Shown here piece by piece: positions 17,203-30,761 of a stretch of 64,000 nt of DNA. How positions within the stretch are numbered: the stretch's first letter is position 1; each line of letters begins with the position of its first letter. The notes under the pieces are model-generated. The model had not been told where the DNA came from and did not search any database. It saw only the letters and a list, made by a program, of their open reading frames with translations. Source of the DNA: Flavobacterium flabelliforme (lineage in GTDB: Bacteria > Bacteroidota > Bacteroidia > Flavobacteriales > Flavobacteriaceae); contig NZ_JAGFBU010000006.1 of the NCBI RefSeq assembly GCF_017948675.1, positions 124,001-188,000 of the forward strand. Direction: 5' to 3'. Position numbers and translations under genes: made by a program.

Positions 17203-20145
17203 TTAAAATTTAACATTAACCCCACCTAAAATAGAGCGTTGTCTCGGGTATATGGTATTGTCAATTCCGTTGTTTGCAATCTCTGGATCTAAACCAGAAT
17301 AATCTGAAATTACGAAAACGTTTTGTACCCCAGCGAATAAACGCAAAGAGGCTTTCCCTTCTAACCATTTTGGAAAAGTATAGCCCAAAGTGATGTTATC
17401 CAGCCTCAAAAAAGAAGCGTTTTCAACAAACAAATCGGATAAAACTACATTTGAAGTTGTATTGAATCCTGTTTCTAAAACAGAAGTTGGAATATTTCCC
17501 ACCGTTCCGCCTGTTGTTAATAAATTGTATTGTGCTCTACTGGCATTAACAGCATTAAATACTCGGTTACCTACACTTGCTCTAAAGTTGAAAGAAAAAT
17601 CAAGATTCTTATAATTTAATGTAGAGGCCAAACCAAAAGTAGCTTTAGGATCAGGATTTTTATAAATATACTTATCGCTTGAGTTGATCACGTTATCATT
17701 ATTTAAATCTGCATATCCATTTTCAATAGGTTTTCCACTGGTATCATAAAGTTGTTTGTATAATAAAAAAGAGTTTGGAGCATACCCTACTTGATGCACT
17801 TGTCCTTGGGTTCCTGTTCCTGCTAAATTTTCTCCAACTCTAATAAAATCAGAGCTCAACTCCGTTATCTTGCGTTCAAAGGCAGTCACATTAAAGTTAA
17901 GATTCCAATTTAAATCTTTGGTTTTAATTACATCTGTACTTACTGAAAATTCGATTCCTTTGGTAGTAAAACTACCAATGTTTTGCCAAGATCTGTTAGA
18001 AAAATTACTTCCGTCAGCTGTTGCAACATCGGCTAATAAATCCTTAGAGTCTTTATAAAAAACCTCAACACTTCCTGTAATTCTATTGTCATAAAGACCA
18101 AAATCTATTCCTGCATTATAAGTAGTGGTTTCTTCCCATTTTAGATTAGAACTTTGTCTGGCAGAAACTGCAATTGGCAAAGCAACAGTCCCAAAATAGT
18201 ATTGAGAGCTACCACTTCCTACATTGTATTGTTGTAAATAATCATTGTTATTACCAATCTCTTGCTGTCCTGTGATACCATATCCTAATCTAATTTTCAA
18301 ATCAGAAACGGCAGTACTATTTGGTAATAAATCATCTTTAATTTTCCATGCAAAGGCTGCAGCAGGAAAGTTGGCCCATCTATTATCCTTATCAAATCGA
18401 GAAGAACCATCTCTTCTAAAAGATAAAGTAAGCAAGTATTTATCGTTGAAGTTTAAATTTGTTCTTCCAAAAAACCCAACATTAACTCTATCAAAATCGA
18501 TGGTTTTTTGTGGAAATCCGGTAATTCCTGTTGGCAAATTAGGATCGTTTGTATTTCCTGTAATAAAGTTGAACGAATCCCATTTTTGATACGAATATCC
18601 AGCAGTAATATCAAAAACCAATTTATCAAAAGAAGTATTATAAGTTAAATACGCATCCAATAATTTATTTTTTCTAACACTTCTGGAGAATTCATTGGTA
18701 CCAAAAGGAATGTCATTATTGGTGCCTGAACTGGCTGCGAAGGCCGAAGCTGTTTTAGCTCTTTCTCCATCGGCCTGATCAAATCCCGCATTTACAACCG
18801 CTCTTAATGCTGGCAAAAAATGAAACTTATAATCTAATTCTAAATTACCAAAAAAGCGGTTGTTTTTTCCTTCATCAAAAGTCTGCATCAATTGTGCAAC
18901 AGGATTTCTAGGAGTTTGCGAGATAAGCTTGCCATTGGCCTGATTGTAATATTCAAAGAAACCACCATAAATAGAACCTGACTGATATACTGGCTGGGTA
19001 GGATCAAATCGCAATGCGCTTCCCTCCACGCCATCAGCGAATCTATTGTTCTCGTTCGAATAATTGGCATTCAATTTTATTTTCAAATGATCTTCCAGAA
19101 AGGATGGGTTTAAGGCTAATCCCACTGTATTTCTATTAAATACATTTGTTAATCGCAAGCCTTCTTGATAGGTATTACCCACTGTAATTCTTGAAGGAAT
19201 GATGTTAAATAAGTTTCCTCTTAATGAAATGTTATTATCTACATAATCAGTTCTTCTATAAATTTCTTTTTGCCAATTTGTATTAGCATTACCTAATTTC
19301 GGAACATCATCTGGTCTTCTTTGAGCAATAATCGCTTTAAAAGAATTGGCATCAAAGACATCAATAGTTTTTACTAAATTACCACTTCCATATTGAAAAT
19401 TATAATCTACAGCAAGCGTTTTTCCTCCTTTTTTGGTAGTAATTATTATAACACCGTTAGAAGCGCGTGAACCATAAATAGCAGTGGCTGAAGCATCTTT
19501 TAATACCGTCATAGACTCAATTGTACTCGGGTTTATAGACGCTAAAATAGAGGTTGAACCAAAATTTTTATCAGAATTGTTTTCAATCGGCAAACCATCT
19601 ATAACAATTAAGGGATCATTACTCGCGAACAAAGATGAGCCACCACGAATTCTAATTTGCGATCCAGATCCTGGAGCTCCACTCGTATTTACAGTTACAC
19701 CAGCAACTCTTCCATTTAATAAGTTTTCCGCAGTAACATTGGCTCCTTTATTAAAATCTTTAGTAGATAATACTGTTACGGCTCCTGTGGCATCTTTTTT
19801 CTTTACGGTTCCGTACCCTACTTGTACTACAACTTCATTCAGTTGGTTGGCATCTTCAACCAGTGATACATTTAGTGTTTTTTGATCTGTAAAAATTGCG
19901 GTAACATTGGCATAACCAATATAAGAGAAAACAATTTTATCTCCTTTTTTTACATTCGACAATTGGTATTTACCATCAAAATCAGTAGAAACGCCACTTT
20001 TGTTTCCTTCAATATTTACGTTTACTCCAGGAATAGGTTGCCCCGATAATTTATCTAAGACAGTTCCTCCTAAAGTACTCTGAGCCAAAATACTGAATGG
20101 GAGCAGTAATATTAAAATGAACAACTTTTTATAAATTGTTTTCAT
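17203..20145 (-). CDS. SusC/RagA-family TonB-linked outer membrane receptor
   Basis: The protein has about 980 residues. It has a signal peptide ending at ILAQ, then a carboxypeptidase-like regulatory domain (GTVLDKLSGQPIPGVNVNIEG) and a TonB-box-like region. The plug follows, with GGSSLFASNDPLIVIDGLPI and DASATAIYGSRASNGVIIITTKKG, and then the 22-strand barrel. SusC imports oligosaccharides using TonB energy. Two ATGs lie close together (20154 and 20145); I prefer the second because the signal peptide begins there. It is the first gene of the leftward susCDE operon, divergent from a LacI regulator. Neighbouring enzymes point to maltodextrin as the cargo. Confidence 0.95.
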   Translation of the reverse strand: MKTIYKKLFILILLLPFSILAQSTLGGTVLDKLSGQPIPGVNVNIEGNKSGVSTDFDGKYQLSNVKKGDKIVFSYIGYANVTAIFTDQKTLNVSLVEDANQLNEVVVQVGYGTVKKKDATGAVTVLSTKDFNKGANVTAENLLNGRVAGVTVNTSGAPGSGSQIRIRGGSSLFASNDPLIVIDGLPIENNSDKNFGSTSILASINPSTIESMTVLKDASATAIYGSRASNGVIIITTKKGGKTLAVDYNFQYGSGNLVKTIDVFDANSFKAIIAQRRPDDVPKLGNANTNWQKEIYRRTDYVDNNISLRGNLFNIIPSRITVGNTYQEGLRLTNVFNRNTVGLALNPSFLEDHLKIKLNANYSNENNRFADGVEGSALRFDPTQPVYQSGSIYGGFFEYYNQANGKLISQTPRNPVAQLMQTFDEGKNNRFFGNLELDYKFHFLPALRAVVNAGFDQADGERAKTASAFAASSGTNNDIPFGTNEFSRSVRKNKLLDAYLTYNTSFDKLVFDITAGYSYQKWDSFNFITGNTNDPNLPTGITGFPQKTIDFDRVNVGFFGRTNLNFNDKYLLTLSFRRDGSSRFDKDNRWANFPAAAFAWKIKDDLLPNSTAVSDLKIRLGYGITGQQEIGNNNDYLQQYNVGSGSSQYYFGTVALPIAVSARQSSNLKWEETTTYNAGIDFGLYDNRITGSVEVFYKDSKDLLADVATADGSNFSNRSWQNIGSFTTKGIEFSVSTDVIKTKDLNWNLNFNVTAFERKITELSSDFIRVGENLAGTGTQGQVHQVGYAPNSFLLYKQLYDTSGKPIENGYADLNNDNVINSSDKYIYKNPDPKATFGLASTLNYKNLDFSFNFRASVGNRVFNAVNASRAQYNLLTTGGTVGNIPTSVLETGFNTTSNVVLSDLFVENASFLRLDNITLGYTFPKWLEGKASLRLFAGVQNVFVISDYSGLDPEIANNGIDNTIYPRQRSILGGVNVKF

Positions 20146-20208
20146 ACTTTTCATTTAAATTAATTGATTTTTTGTAGAATCTTAATGCTTAACTATTACT
20201 TCGAATGT

Positions 20209-20240
20209 TAAATTTATGTAAAATTTGTTACTCCCGACAA
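20209..20240 (-). promoter_or_regulatory. candidate promoter of susCDE
   Basis: On the minus strand TTG (20240-20238) is followed after 21 bp by TAAATTTA (20216-20209), a 7 of 8 match to TAnnTTTG. Spacing and position about 55 bp before the susC start are acceptable but not decisive. Confidence 0.4.
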
Positions 20241-20378
20241 GCAGTATTTTTTCCTGGTCTACGAAAACGTGATAGTGTTGAAAACTTTCTGATTTATTTG
20301 CATTTTCACCAATTAAATTATTAATTGTGAAATTATATTTTATCTTTATTACGAAATAAATTTTTACTCGATTGCAAT

Positions 20379-21401
20379 ATGAAAAAGAAAATTACGCTTA
20401 AACAAATCGCAAAAGAATTAGACGTTTCTATTTCAACCGTTTCCAAGTCACTTCGTAATAGCCCTGAAATTGGCGAAGATACCCGACTTAAAGTGCAAGC
20501 TTTTGCAAAGTTTTACAATTATAAACCCAATAATATAGCGCTGAGTTTAAAAAATAGAAAAACAAAAACAATTGGCATCATCATTCCCGAAATCGTTCAT
20601 CACTTTTTTTCTACAGTAATAAACGGTGTAGAACAAGTAGCTAACGAAAACGGTTATAGTGTAATCATTTGTCTATCCGATGATTCTTTTGACAAAGAAG
20701 TATTAAATATGGAGATGCTTGCCAATGGTAGCATAGATGGTTTTATCATGTCACTCTCTAAAGAGACGCAGTTTAAAGGTGATTTTCATCACATTACAGA
20801 AGTTATAAATCAAGGAATGCCTGTCGTAATGTTTGATAGAGTAACCAATGAAATTTTGTGTGACAAAGTGATAATTGATGATAAACTAGCTGCTTACGAG
20901 GCAGTTCAAAGCTTAATTGATAAAGGAAGAAAAAAAATCGCATTAGTAACCACTGTAGATTATGTAAGTGTAGGCAAGCTTAGAACCGATGGTTACACCA
21001 AAGCACTTTTAGATAACGACATTCCTTTTAATGACGAACTAATCATTAAAATTGAAGATATTGATACCTGCGAAATAACAATAGGCAAATTATTAGAAGA
21101 TAAAGCGATCGATGCGGTGTTTGCAGTAAATGAATTGTTTGCGGTAACAATTATAAAAACGGCTCACAAAATTGGATTGAACGTTCCTAACGACCTTGCT
21201 GTCATTGCCTTTACCGATGGTATGATTTCTAAATACTCTACTCCTACTATAACTACTGTAAGTCAAAGTGGTATAAAAATGGGAAATATCGCTGCGAAAA
21301 TGCTAATTGAAAGACTTGAATTAGAAGACGAAGAAGAAAACGAAAGCTACAAAACAGAAGTAATAGAAACTCATCTGATAGAAAGAGAATCTACCAAGTG
21401 A
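20379..21401 (+). CDS. LacI-family transcriptional regulator of the maltodextrin locus
   Basis: The 340-residue protein has an N-terminal LacI helix-turn-helix (TLKQIAKELDVSISTVSKSLRN) followed by a periplasmic-binding-like effector domain (KTIGIIIPEIVHHFFSTVINGVE, IDGFIMSLS, DLAVIAFTDGMISKYSTPTITTVSQ). It lies between the leftward susCDE operon and the rightward enzyme genes, the usual place for the local maltose or maltodextrin regulator in Flavobacterium. Whether it represses or activates cannot be read from sequence. Two palindromes lie in the gap downstream of it. Confidence 0.9.
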   Translation: MKKKITLKQIAKELDVSISTVSKSLRNSPEIGEDTRLKVQAFAKFYNYKPNNIALSLKNRKTKTIGIIIPEIVHHFFSTVINGVEQVANENGYSVIICLSDDSFDKEVLNMEMLANGSIDGFIMSLSKETQFKGDFHHITEVINQGMPVVMFDRVTNEILCDKVIIDDKLAAYEAVQSLIDKGRKKIALVTTVDYVSVGKLRTDGYTKALLDNDIPFNDELIIKIEDIDTCEITIGKLLEDKAIDAVFAVNELFAVTIIKTAHKIGLNVPNDLAVIAFTDGMISKYSTPTITTVSQSGIKMGNIAAKMLIERLELEDEEENESYKTEVIETHLIERESTK

Positions 21402-21506
21402 TTTTTAGCTTTTAATCACAGTTATTGTAGTTCACTTTTAGAAATTAACACCCAAATTTGGCTTTTTCCTGAATCATACATTATCTTTTTTCTTATTTAT
21501 TTCACC

Positions 21507-21522
21507 ACTACAACCTTGTAGT
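21507..21522. promoter_or_regulatory. 16-bp palindrome, candidate operator upstream of maltose genes
   Basis: The sequence ACTACAA-CC-TTGTAGT is a perfect inverted repeat with 7-bp arms, 147 bp before the sugar-carrier start codon. The small spacer suits a dimeric HTH protein. It lacks the central CpG of many LacI operators. Confidence 0.4.
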
Positions 21523-21628
21523 TGCAAATCTTTCCTTTTATTTCTTTATAAAAAACAAAGAATTAAAATATATTTTTATATTTACCACTCAAAGCTTTGA
21601 CTTTTACTTCGAAAATAAGACAAGTTTT

Positions 21629-21647
21629 GATAAGCATAGCGCTTATC
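21629..21647. promoter_or_regulatory. 19-bp palindrome just upstream of sugar transporter start
   Basis: GATAAGC-ATAGC-GCTTATC is an inverted repeat with 7-bp arms and a 5-bp centre, ending 22 bp before the ATG at 21670. It may be an operator or a leader hairpin. I see no matching copy upstream of susC. Confidence 0.4.
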
Positions 21648-21669
21648 GTATCAATTTTAAATTACGATA

Positions 21670-23034
21670 ATGGAAAAGCGTAGATTAAGTTTCTGGGAAA
21701 TTTGGAACATGAGTTTCGGTTTCTTAGGGATACAGATGGGTTTTGCCCTTCAAAATGCTAATGCCAGCAGAATTCTCCAAATTTTTGGTGCAGACGTACA
21801 TGAATTATCTTGGTTTTGGATCATTGCTCCTTTAATGGGACTCATTGTACAACCGGTCATAGGATATTACAGCGACAAAACTTGGGGAAAACTCGGAAGA
21901 CGAAAACCATTCTTTTTATTAGGTGCTGTATTAGCTTCAGTAGGTTTAATATTAATGCCACAAGCGGCCATTTTTATTACCTTTTTACCTGCTTTATGGG
22001 TTGGTGCTGGAATGCTTATGATCATGGATGCTTCGTTTAATATTGCCATGGAACCTTTTCGAGCATTAGTTGGCGACAACTTAAGAACGGATCAAAGAAC
22101 TCTTGGATTTAGTGTACAAACCGCTTTAATTGGTTTTGGTGCTGTAATCGGTTCTTGGCTACCATATGTATTAACGAATTGGTTTGGCGTTTCTAATAGA
22201 AATGAAAGCGGCGGCGTTCCAATGCATTTAATTTTATCTTTTGTCATTGGAGCTATTATTCTTGTTGGTTCCATATTAGTATCGATTTTTACAACAAAAG
22301 AATATTCTCCAGAAGAATTAGCACAATTTGAAGAAAAAAAGACACTTTTAGAAACAAACGTTTCAACTGTAAAAATCAAAAATAACAGCTTATTAGACAT
22401 TTTTGAAGATTTCAAAAAAATGCCTGAAACGATGCGTCAGTTAAGTTGGGTACAATTCTTTTCTTGGTTTGGTCTTTTTGGAATGTGGGTATTTAGCACT
22501 CCTGCCATAGCCCATCACGTATACGGCTTACCCATAAGCGATAGCAAAAGTGAAGCGTACCAAAATGCAGGAGATTGGGTTGGAGTCCTTTTTGGAATTT
22601 ACAATCTGGTTTCGGCTTTCTACGCATTTGCTCTTCCTTACATTGCAAAAAAAATAGGTCGAAAAATAACACATTCTATTTCATTGGTCATTGGAGGTTT
22701 AGGATTAATCTCAATCTACTTCGTGCCAAATGAAAACTGGTTAATATTATCTATGATTGGTGTCGGAATCGCATGGGCTAGTATTTTATCTATGCCTTAC
22801 GCTATATTAGCGGGTTCAATATCTCCTATGAAAATGGGAGTTTACATGGGTATCTTCAACTTTTTTATTGTAGTTCCTCAAATTATAAATGCCTTGATCG
22901 GCGGACCATTAGTTAAATATGTTTACCATGACAATGCTATTTTCGCATTGGTTACTAGTGGCTTTAGTTTCTTGATTGCTGCTGCTTTAGTTTTTAAAGT
23001 ACAGGATGTAGATGACTTAATAAAACAGCAATAA
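21670..23034 (+). CDS. MFS sugar transporter (SLC45-like, maltose/maltodextrin)
   Basis: The 454-residue inner-membrane carrier has about 12 helices. Its start (FWEIWNMSFGFLGIQMGFALQNANASRI) and the loop GYYSDKTWGKLGRRKPFFLLGA resemble sucrose/maltose carriers of the SLC45 and GPH type. Position in the operon predicts maltose or short maltodextrins entering the cytoplasm, where the GH65 phosphorylase can act. Its TAA stop overlaps the ATG of the phosphoglucomutase by one base (TAATG), so the two are translationally coupled. Confidence 0.88.
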   Translation: MEKRRLSFWEIWNMSFGFLGIQMGFALQNANASRILQIFGADVHELSWFWIIAPLMGLIVQPVIGYYSDKTWGKLGRRKPFFLLGAVLASVGLILMPQAAIFITFLPALWVGAGMLMIMDASFNIAMEPFRALVGDNLRTDQRTLGFSVQTALIGFGAVIGSWLPYVLTNWFGVSNRNESGGVPMHLILSFVIGAIILVGSILVSIFTTKEYSPEELAQFEEKKTLLETNVSTVKIKNNSLLDIFEDFKKMPETMRQLSWVQFFSWFGLFGMWVFSTPAIAHHVYGLPISDSKSEAYQNAGDWVGVLFGIYNLVSAFYAFALPYIAKKIGRKITHSISLVIGGLGLISIYFVPNENWLILSMIGVGIAWASILSMPYAILAGSISPMKMGVYMGIFNFFIVVPQIINALIGGPLVKYVYHDNAIFALVTSGFSFLIAAALVFKVQDVDDLIKQQ

Positions 23035-23690
23035 TGAATAAGAAAGCATTTATCTTCGACTTAGATGGAGTGATCGTTGACACTGCCAGATATCATTATT
23101 TAGCTTGGAAAAAAATTGCCAATCAGCTAGGTATAGATTTTACATTAGATCATAATGAATTATTAAAAGGAGTGAGCCGCGTGCGCTCTTTAGATATCAT
23201 TTTAGAAATAGGAAAAATTGATCTTATACAAGAGGAAAAAGAACAGTTTCTATTTCAAAAAAATGAAGATTATCTCATCTATATAACAAACATGAACGAA
23301 ACCGAGATTCTTCCGGGAGTTCACAAAACACTACAATTTTTAAAGGAAAAAAAACAATTGATAGCATTAGGTTCTGCCAGTAAAAATGCTAGACCAATAT
23401 TACAGAAAACAGGAATTATAGACTATTTTGATACAATTGTTGATGGCAATGATGTAACGAATGCTAAACCTGATCCTGAAGTTTTTCTTATTGCAGCAAA
23501 ATCTTTAAATGTTCTTCCAGAAAACGCAATTGTTTTTGAAGACTCTGTAGCTGGAATTCAAGCTGCAAACATAGCAAATATGACCAGTGTCGGAATAGGA
23601 AATGCTTCTGTATTAAAGGAAGCAAAATATACATTTGAAGATTTTACAGCTATAAAAAACCCATTTATAGAGTTTTTTATTTCAAAATAA
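23034..23690 (+). CDS. pgmB: beta-phosphoglucomutase
   Basis: The 218-residue HAD-family protein has FDLDGVIVDTARYHYLAWK at the N-terminus, giving nucleophile Asp9 and acid-base Asp11. It also has the cap motif KGVSRVRSL, the phosphate-binding GSASKN and the late DSVAGIQAA. These are the signatures of beta-phosphoglucomutase, which turns beta-glucose-1-phosphate into glucose-6-phosphate. The gene lies directly before a GH65 phosphorylase that makes beta-glucose-1-phosphate, which supports the assignment over other HAD phosphatases. Confidence 0.93.
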   Translation: MNKKAFIFDLDGVIVDTARYHYLAWKKIANQLGIDFTLDHNELLKGVSRVRSLDIILEIGKIDLIQEEKEQFLFQKNEDYLIYITNMNETEILPGVHKTLQFLKEKKQLIALGSASKNARPILQKTGIIDYFDTIVDGNDVTNAKPDPEVFLIAAKSLNVLPENAIVFEDSVAGIQAANIANMTSVGIGNASVLKEAKYTFEDFTAIKNPFIEFFISK

Positions 23691-23807
23691 CTAATTCCTA
23701 AAAATTACTTTTTTAAAATCAAGTACACCTAATTAGTCCTCTTACTTGCTTATTCCTAAAATGGAGCAAATCTCTACTAATTAGGGCTTATTACAAATTA
23801 AAGCGAA

Positions 23808-28246
<4,439 letters not shown>

Positions 28247-28342
28247 GTGTTTGATCGCTTATTAGCCCGACTTAATTTACTTTAGAATAAGCTAAAAAAT
28301 TCAGAATAAAAGAGCTAAAATACAATCGTTTAAATTTAAAAA

Positions 28343-30010
28343 ATGAAAAAGCAATTCATCCCTTTTTTTCTATTCCTAACAATTATTATGGGAAGTTGTT
28401 CCGCTTCTAAAAATGTTTCTAAAACACAGAAAACACCTTTTGTATGGGAAGGAGCCAATGTCTATTTCTTACTAACAGATCGTTTTAATAACGGCAATAC
28501 ATCAAATGATACTAATTTTGAAAGAAATAAAAAAACGGCTAAATTACGCGGTTTTGAAGGCGGTGACATTATAGGAATTACTAAAAAAATAGAAGAAGGC
28601 TATTTTGATAAACTAGGAATAAATGCAATATGGTTTACACCAATTGTAGAACAAATTCACGATGGTGTAGATGAAGGAACTGGACTAACATATGGTTTTC
28701 ATGGTTACTGGACGAGAGATTGGACTAACTTAGATCCTAACTTTGGAACCAAGGAAGATTTAAGAATGCTAGTCGATAAAGCACATGCACATGGAATTAG
28801 AATTATACTAGACGGTGTAATCAATCATACTGGACCGGTAACACAAACAGATACTGTCTGGCCAAAGAATTGGGTACGAACAGGTCCAGTATGTGATTAT
28901 AAATCCTATGAAGGCACCACTGCGTGTACGCTAGTCTCTAACCTTCCTGACCTTAAAACAGAAAGTAATGAAAATGTAGATTTACCTCCTTTTCTAATCG
29001 AAAAGTGGAAAAAAGAAGGACGCTATGATAAAGAAATGGCAGAATTAGATGCGTTTTTTGCTCGAACAGGATATCCAAAAGCACCCAAATATTATATTAT
29101 AAAATGGCTCACAGATTATATTAGTGATTACGGGATTGATGGTTACAGAGCCGACACAGTAAAACACACCGAAGAAACGGTTTGGGCTGATTTTAAAACG
29201 CAATGTGACTTTGCTTTTGCCACTTGGAAGCAAAATAACCCTACTAAAGTTTTAGATGAAAATTCTTTCTATACAATTGCCGAAGTATATAATTATGGCA
29301 TCGGCAGTGGAAAAATTTTTGACTTTGGAGATAAAAAAATCAACTATTTCGAAAATGGTTTTAACAACATGATCAATTTCGAATTTAAAGGGGATGCCCA
29401 AAAAGAATATGAATTTATATTCTCTAAATATTCAGACAAGTTAAATAATGAATTGAAAGGATACAGTGTTTTAAACTATTTATCTTCTCATGATGACGGA
29501 GCTCCTTTTGATGCCAAACGCACAAAAAGTAAAGAAGCGGCAATTAAGTTGTTACTTTCGCCTGGATTATCTCAAGTATATTATGGAGATGAAAGTGCAC
29601 GATCGTTAGTAATCGAAGGTACAGAAGGTGATGCAACATTGCGTTCTTTTATGAATTGGGAGGAAATTAAATCAAATTCAGAAACTCAAAAAACACTATT
29701 ACATTGGCAAAAATTAGGGCAATTTAGAAGAAATCACCCTTCAATTGGTGCAGGAATTCACAAAAAAATTTCCGACCAGCCTTATACTTTTTCTAGAACA
29801 TTATCCAAGAATAATTATTCGGATTCAGTTATTATAGGATTAAATCTGCCAGTAGGTCAAAAAGAAGTAACGGTAGCATCTATTTTTAAAAACGGAACAA
29901 AGCTAAAAGATACTTACTCAGGAAAAGAAGTTTTGGTTGTAAACGGAAAAGTCAGTATAGATTCTGAATTTGATATTGTTTTATTAGAAGCCATTTCCGA
30001 AACTAAATAA
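28343..30010 (+). CDS. GH13 alpha-amylase-type lipoprotein
   Basis: The 555-residue protein has a lipobox MGSC (Cys19). GH13 regions are clear: region I DGVINH, region II GYRADTVKH with nucleophile Asp271, region III TIAEVYNY with acid Glu314, and region IV LSSHDD with stabiliser Asp384. Such lipoproteins in Bacteroidetes starch systems cut glucans at the surface or in the periplasm. No Asp/Glu-rich surface-export signal follows the cysteine (SASKNVSK), so a periplasmic-facing location is also possible. It is the last gene of the locus and a terminator follows. Confidence 0.92.
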   Translation: MKKQFIPFFLFLTIIMGSCSASKNVSKTQKTPFVWEGANVYFLLTDRFNNGNTSNDTNFERNKKTAKLRGFEGGDIIGITKKIEEGYFDKLGINAIWFTPIVEQIHDGVDEGTGLTYGFHGYWTRDWTNLDPNFGTKEDLRMLVDKAHAHGIRIILDGVINHTGPVTQTDTVWPKNWVRTGPVCDYKSYEGTTACTLVSNLPDLKTESNENVDLPPFLIEKWKKEGRYDKEMAELDAFFARTGYPKAPKYYIIKWLTDYISDYGIDGYRADTVKHTEETVWADFKTQCDFAFATWKQNNPTKVLDENSFYTIAEVYNYGIGSGKIFDFGDKKINYFENGFNNMINFEFKGDAQKEYEFIFSKYSDKLNNELKGYSVLNYLSSHDDGAPFDAKRTKSKEAAIKLLLSPGLSQVYYGDESARSLVIEGTEGDATLRSFMNWEEIKSNSETQKTLLHWQKLGQFRRNHPSIGAGIHKKISDQPYTFSRTLSKNNYSDSVIIGLNLPVGQKEVTVASIFKNGTKLKDTYSGKEVLVVNGKVSIDSEFDIVLLEAISETK

Positions 30011-30044
30011 TAAAAAACAGTAAAAGCTTTTTATCATCTTATTC

Positions 30045-30078
30045 AAAACACCTTTGTAAATGAAGGTGTTTTTTTTTA
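30045..30078 (+). terminator. terminator of the maltodextrin operon
   Basis: Arms AAAACACCTT (30045-30054) and AAGGTGTTTT (30063-30072) around a short loop are followed by a T run, 35 bp after the GH13 stop. Confidence 0.88.
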
Positions 30079-30190
30079 TAATGAACTTTATCAAAAAGTA
30101 GTAAAACACTTAAATATATTTTATATCTTTTTTAAGAAATATAACTTTTGTAAAAAATTCCGTCTATTTTTGGCAATCAAAACCAAACCA

Positions 30191-30748
30191 ATGGAATTTT
30201 TAGAAAACTACGAACCTTTGCTTAAAGCTTTCTGGTATATCGCATTACCAATTAGCTTATTTTTTACTTTGCAAACCATTATGACTTTCATTGGCCTAAG
30301 CGGCGGTGAAACCGATATCGACTCCGATGCTGGGGATGGAGATTTACCTTTTGAAATCTTCACCTTGCGCAATCTTATCAACTTTTTATTAGGGTTTAGC
30401 TGGAGCGGAATTTCATTTTATGATTCCATTCAGAACAAAGCAGTGCTGATTGGTGTTTCTCTTACAATCGGTTTAGCTTTTGTTGGCGTTTTCTTTATAT
30501 TAGTAAAGCAAATTTTAAAACTATCGGAGAACAATAGTTTCAAAATAGAAGATACACTTAACAAAACAGCCGAAGTATATCTTACCATTCCAGAAGCTAA
30601 ATCTGGAAAAGGAAAAGTACTAATTAGCGTAAATGGATCTTTTCATGAACTAGATGCCATGACGCTTTCAAATGAAAAAATATTTTCGAATTCTTCCGTA
30701 AAAGTAATTGCTGTTGAAAACACCTTATTAATTGTAGAAAAAAATTAA
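30191..30748 (+). CDS. NfeD-like membrane protein, partner of flotillin
   Basis: From the ATG at 30191 the protein has 185 residues. It has three membrane helices (about 12-32, 63-80, 88-110) and a C-terminal OB-fold-like domain (NKTAEVYLTIPEAKSGKGKVLISVNG). This architecture fits YuaF/NfeD short forms, which are encoded next to flotillins and help organise membrane domains. The frame opens 7 codons upstream, but those codons overlap the -7 box. A TAnnTTTG-type -7 box (TATTTTTG, 30165-30172) lies just before it. It is 13 bp before the flotillin gene. Confidence 0.82.
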   Translation: MEFLENYEPLLKAFWYIALPISLFFTLQTIMTFIGLSGGETDIDSDAGDGDLPFEIFTLRNLINFLLGFSWSGISFYDSIQNKAVLIGVSLTIGLAFVGVFFILVKQILKLSENNSFKIEDTLNKTAEVYLTIPEAKSGKGKVLISVNGSFHELDAMTLSNEKIFSNSSVKVIAVENTLLIVEKN

Positions 30749-30761
30749 ATTAAACTAAACC

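Noticed and set aside
19484..19885. 133-codon plus-strand frame inside susC
   Set aside because: It lies opposite the conserved plug region of SusC and shows no protein family features.
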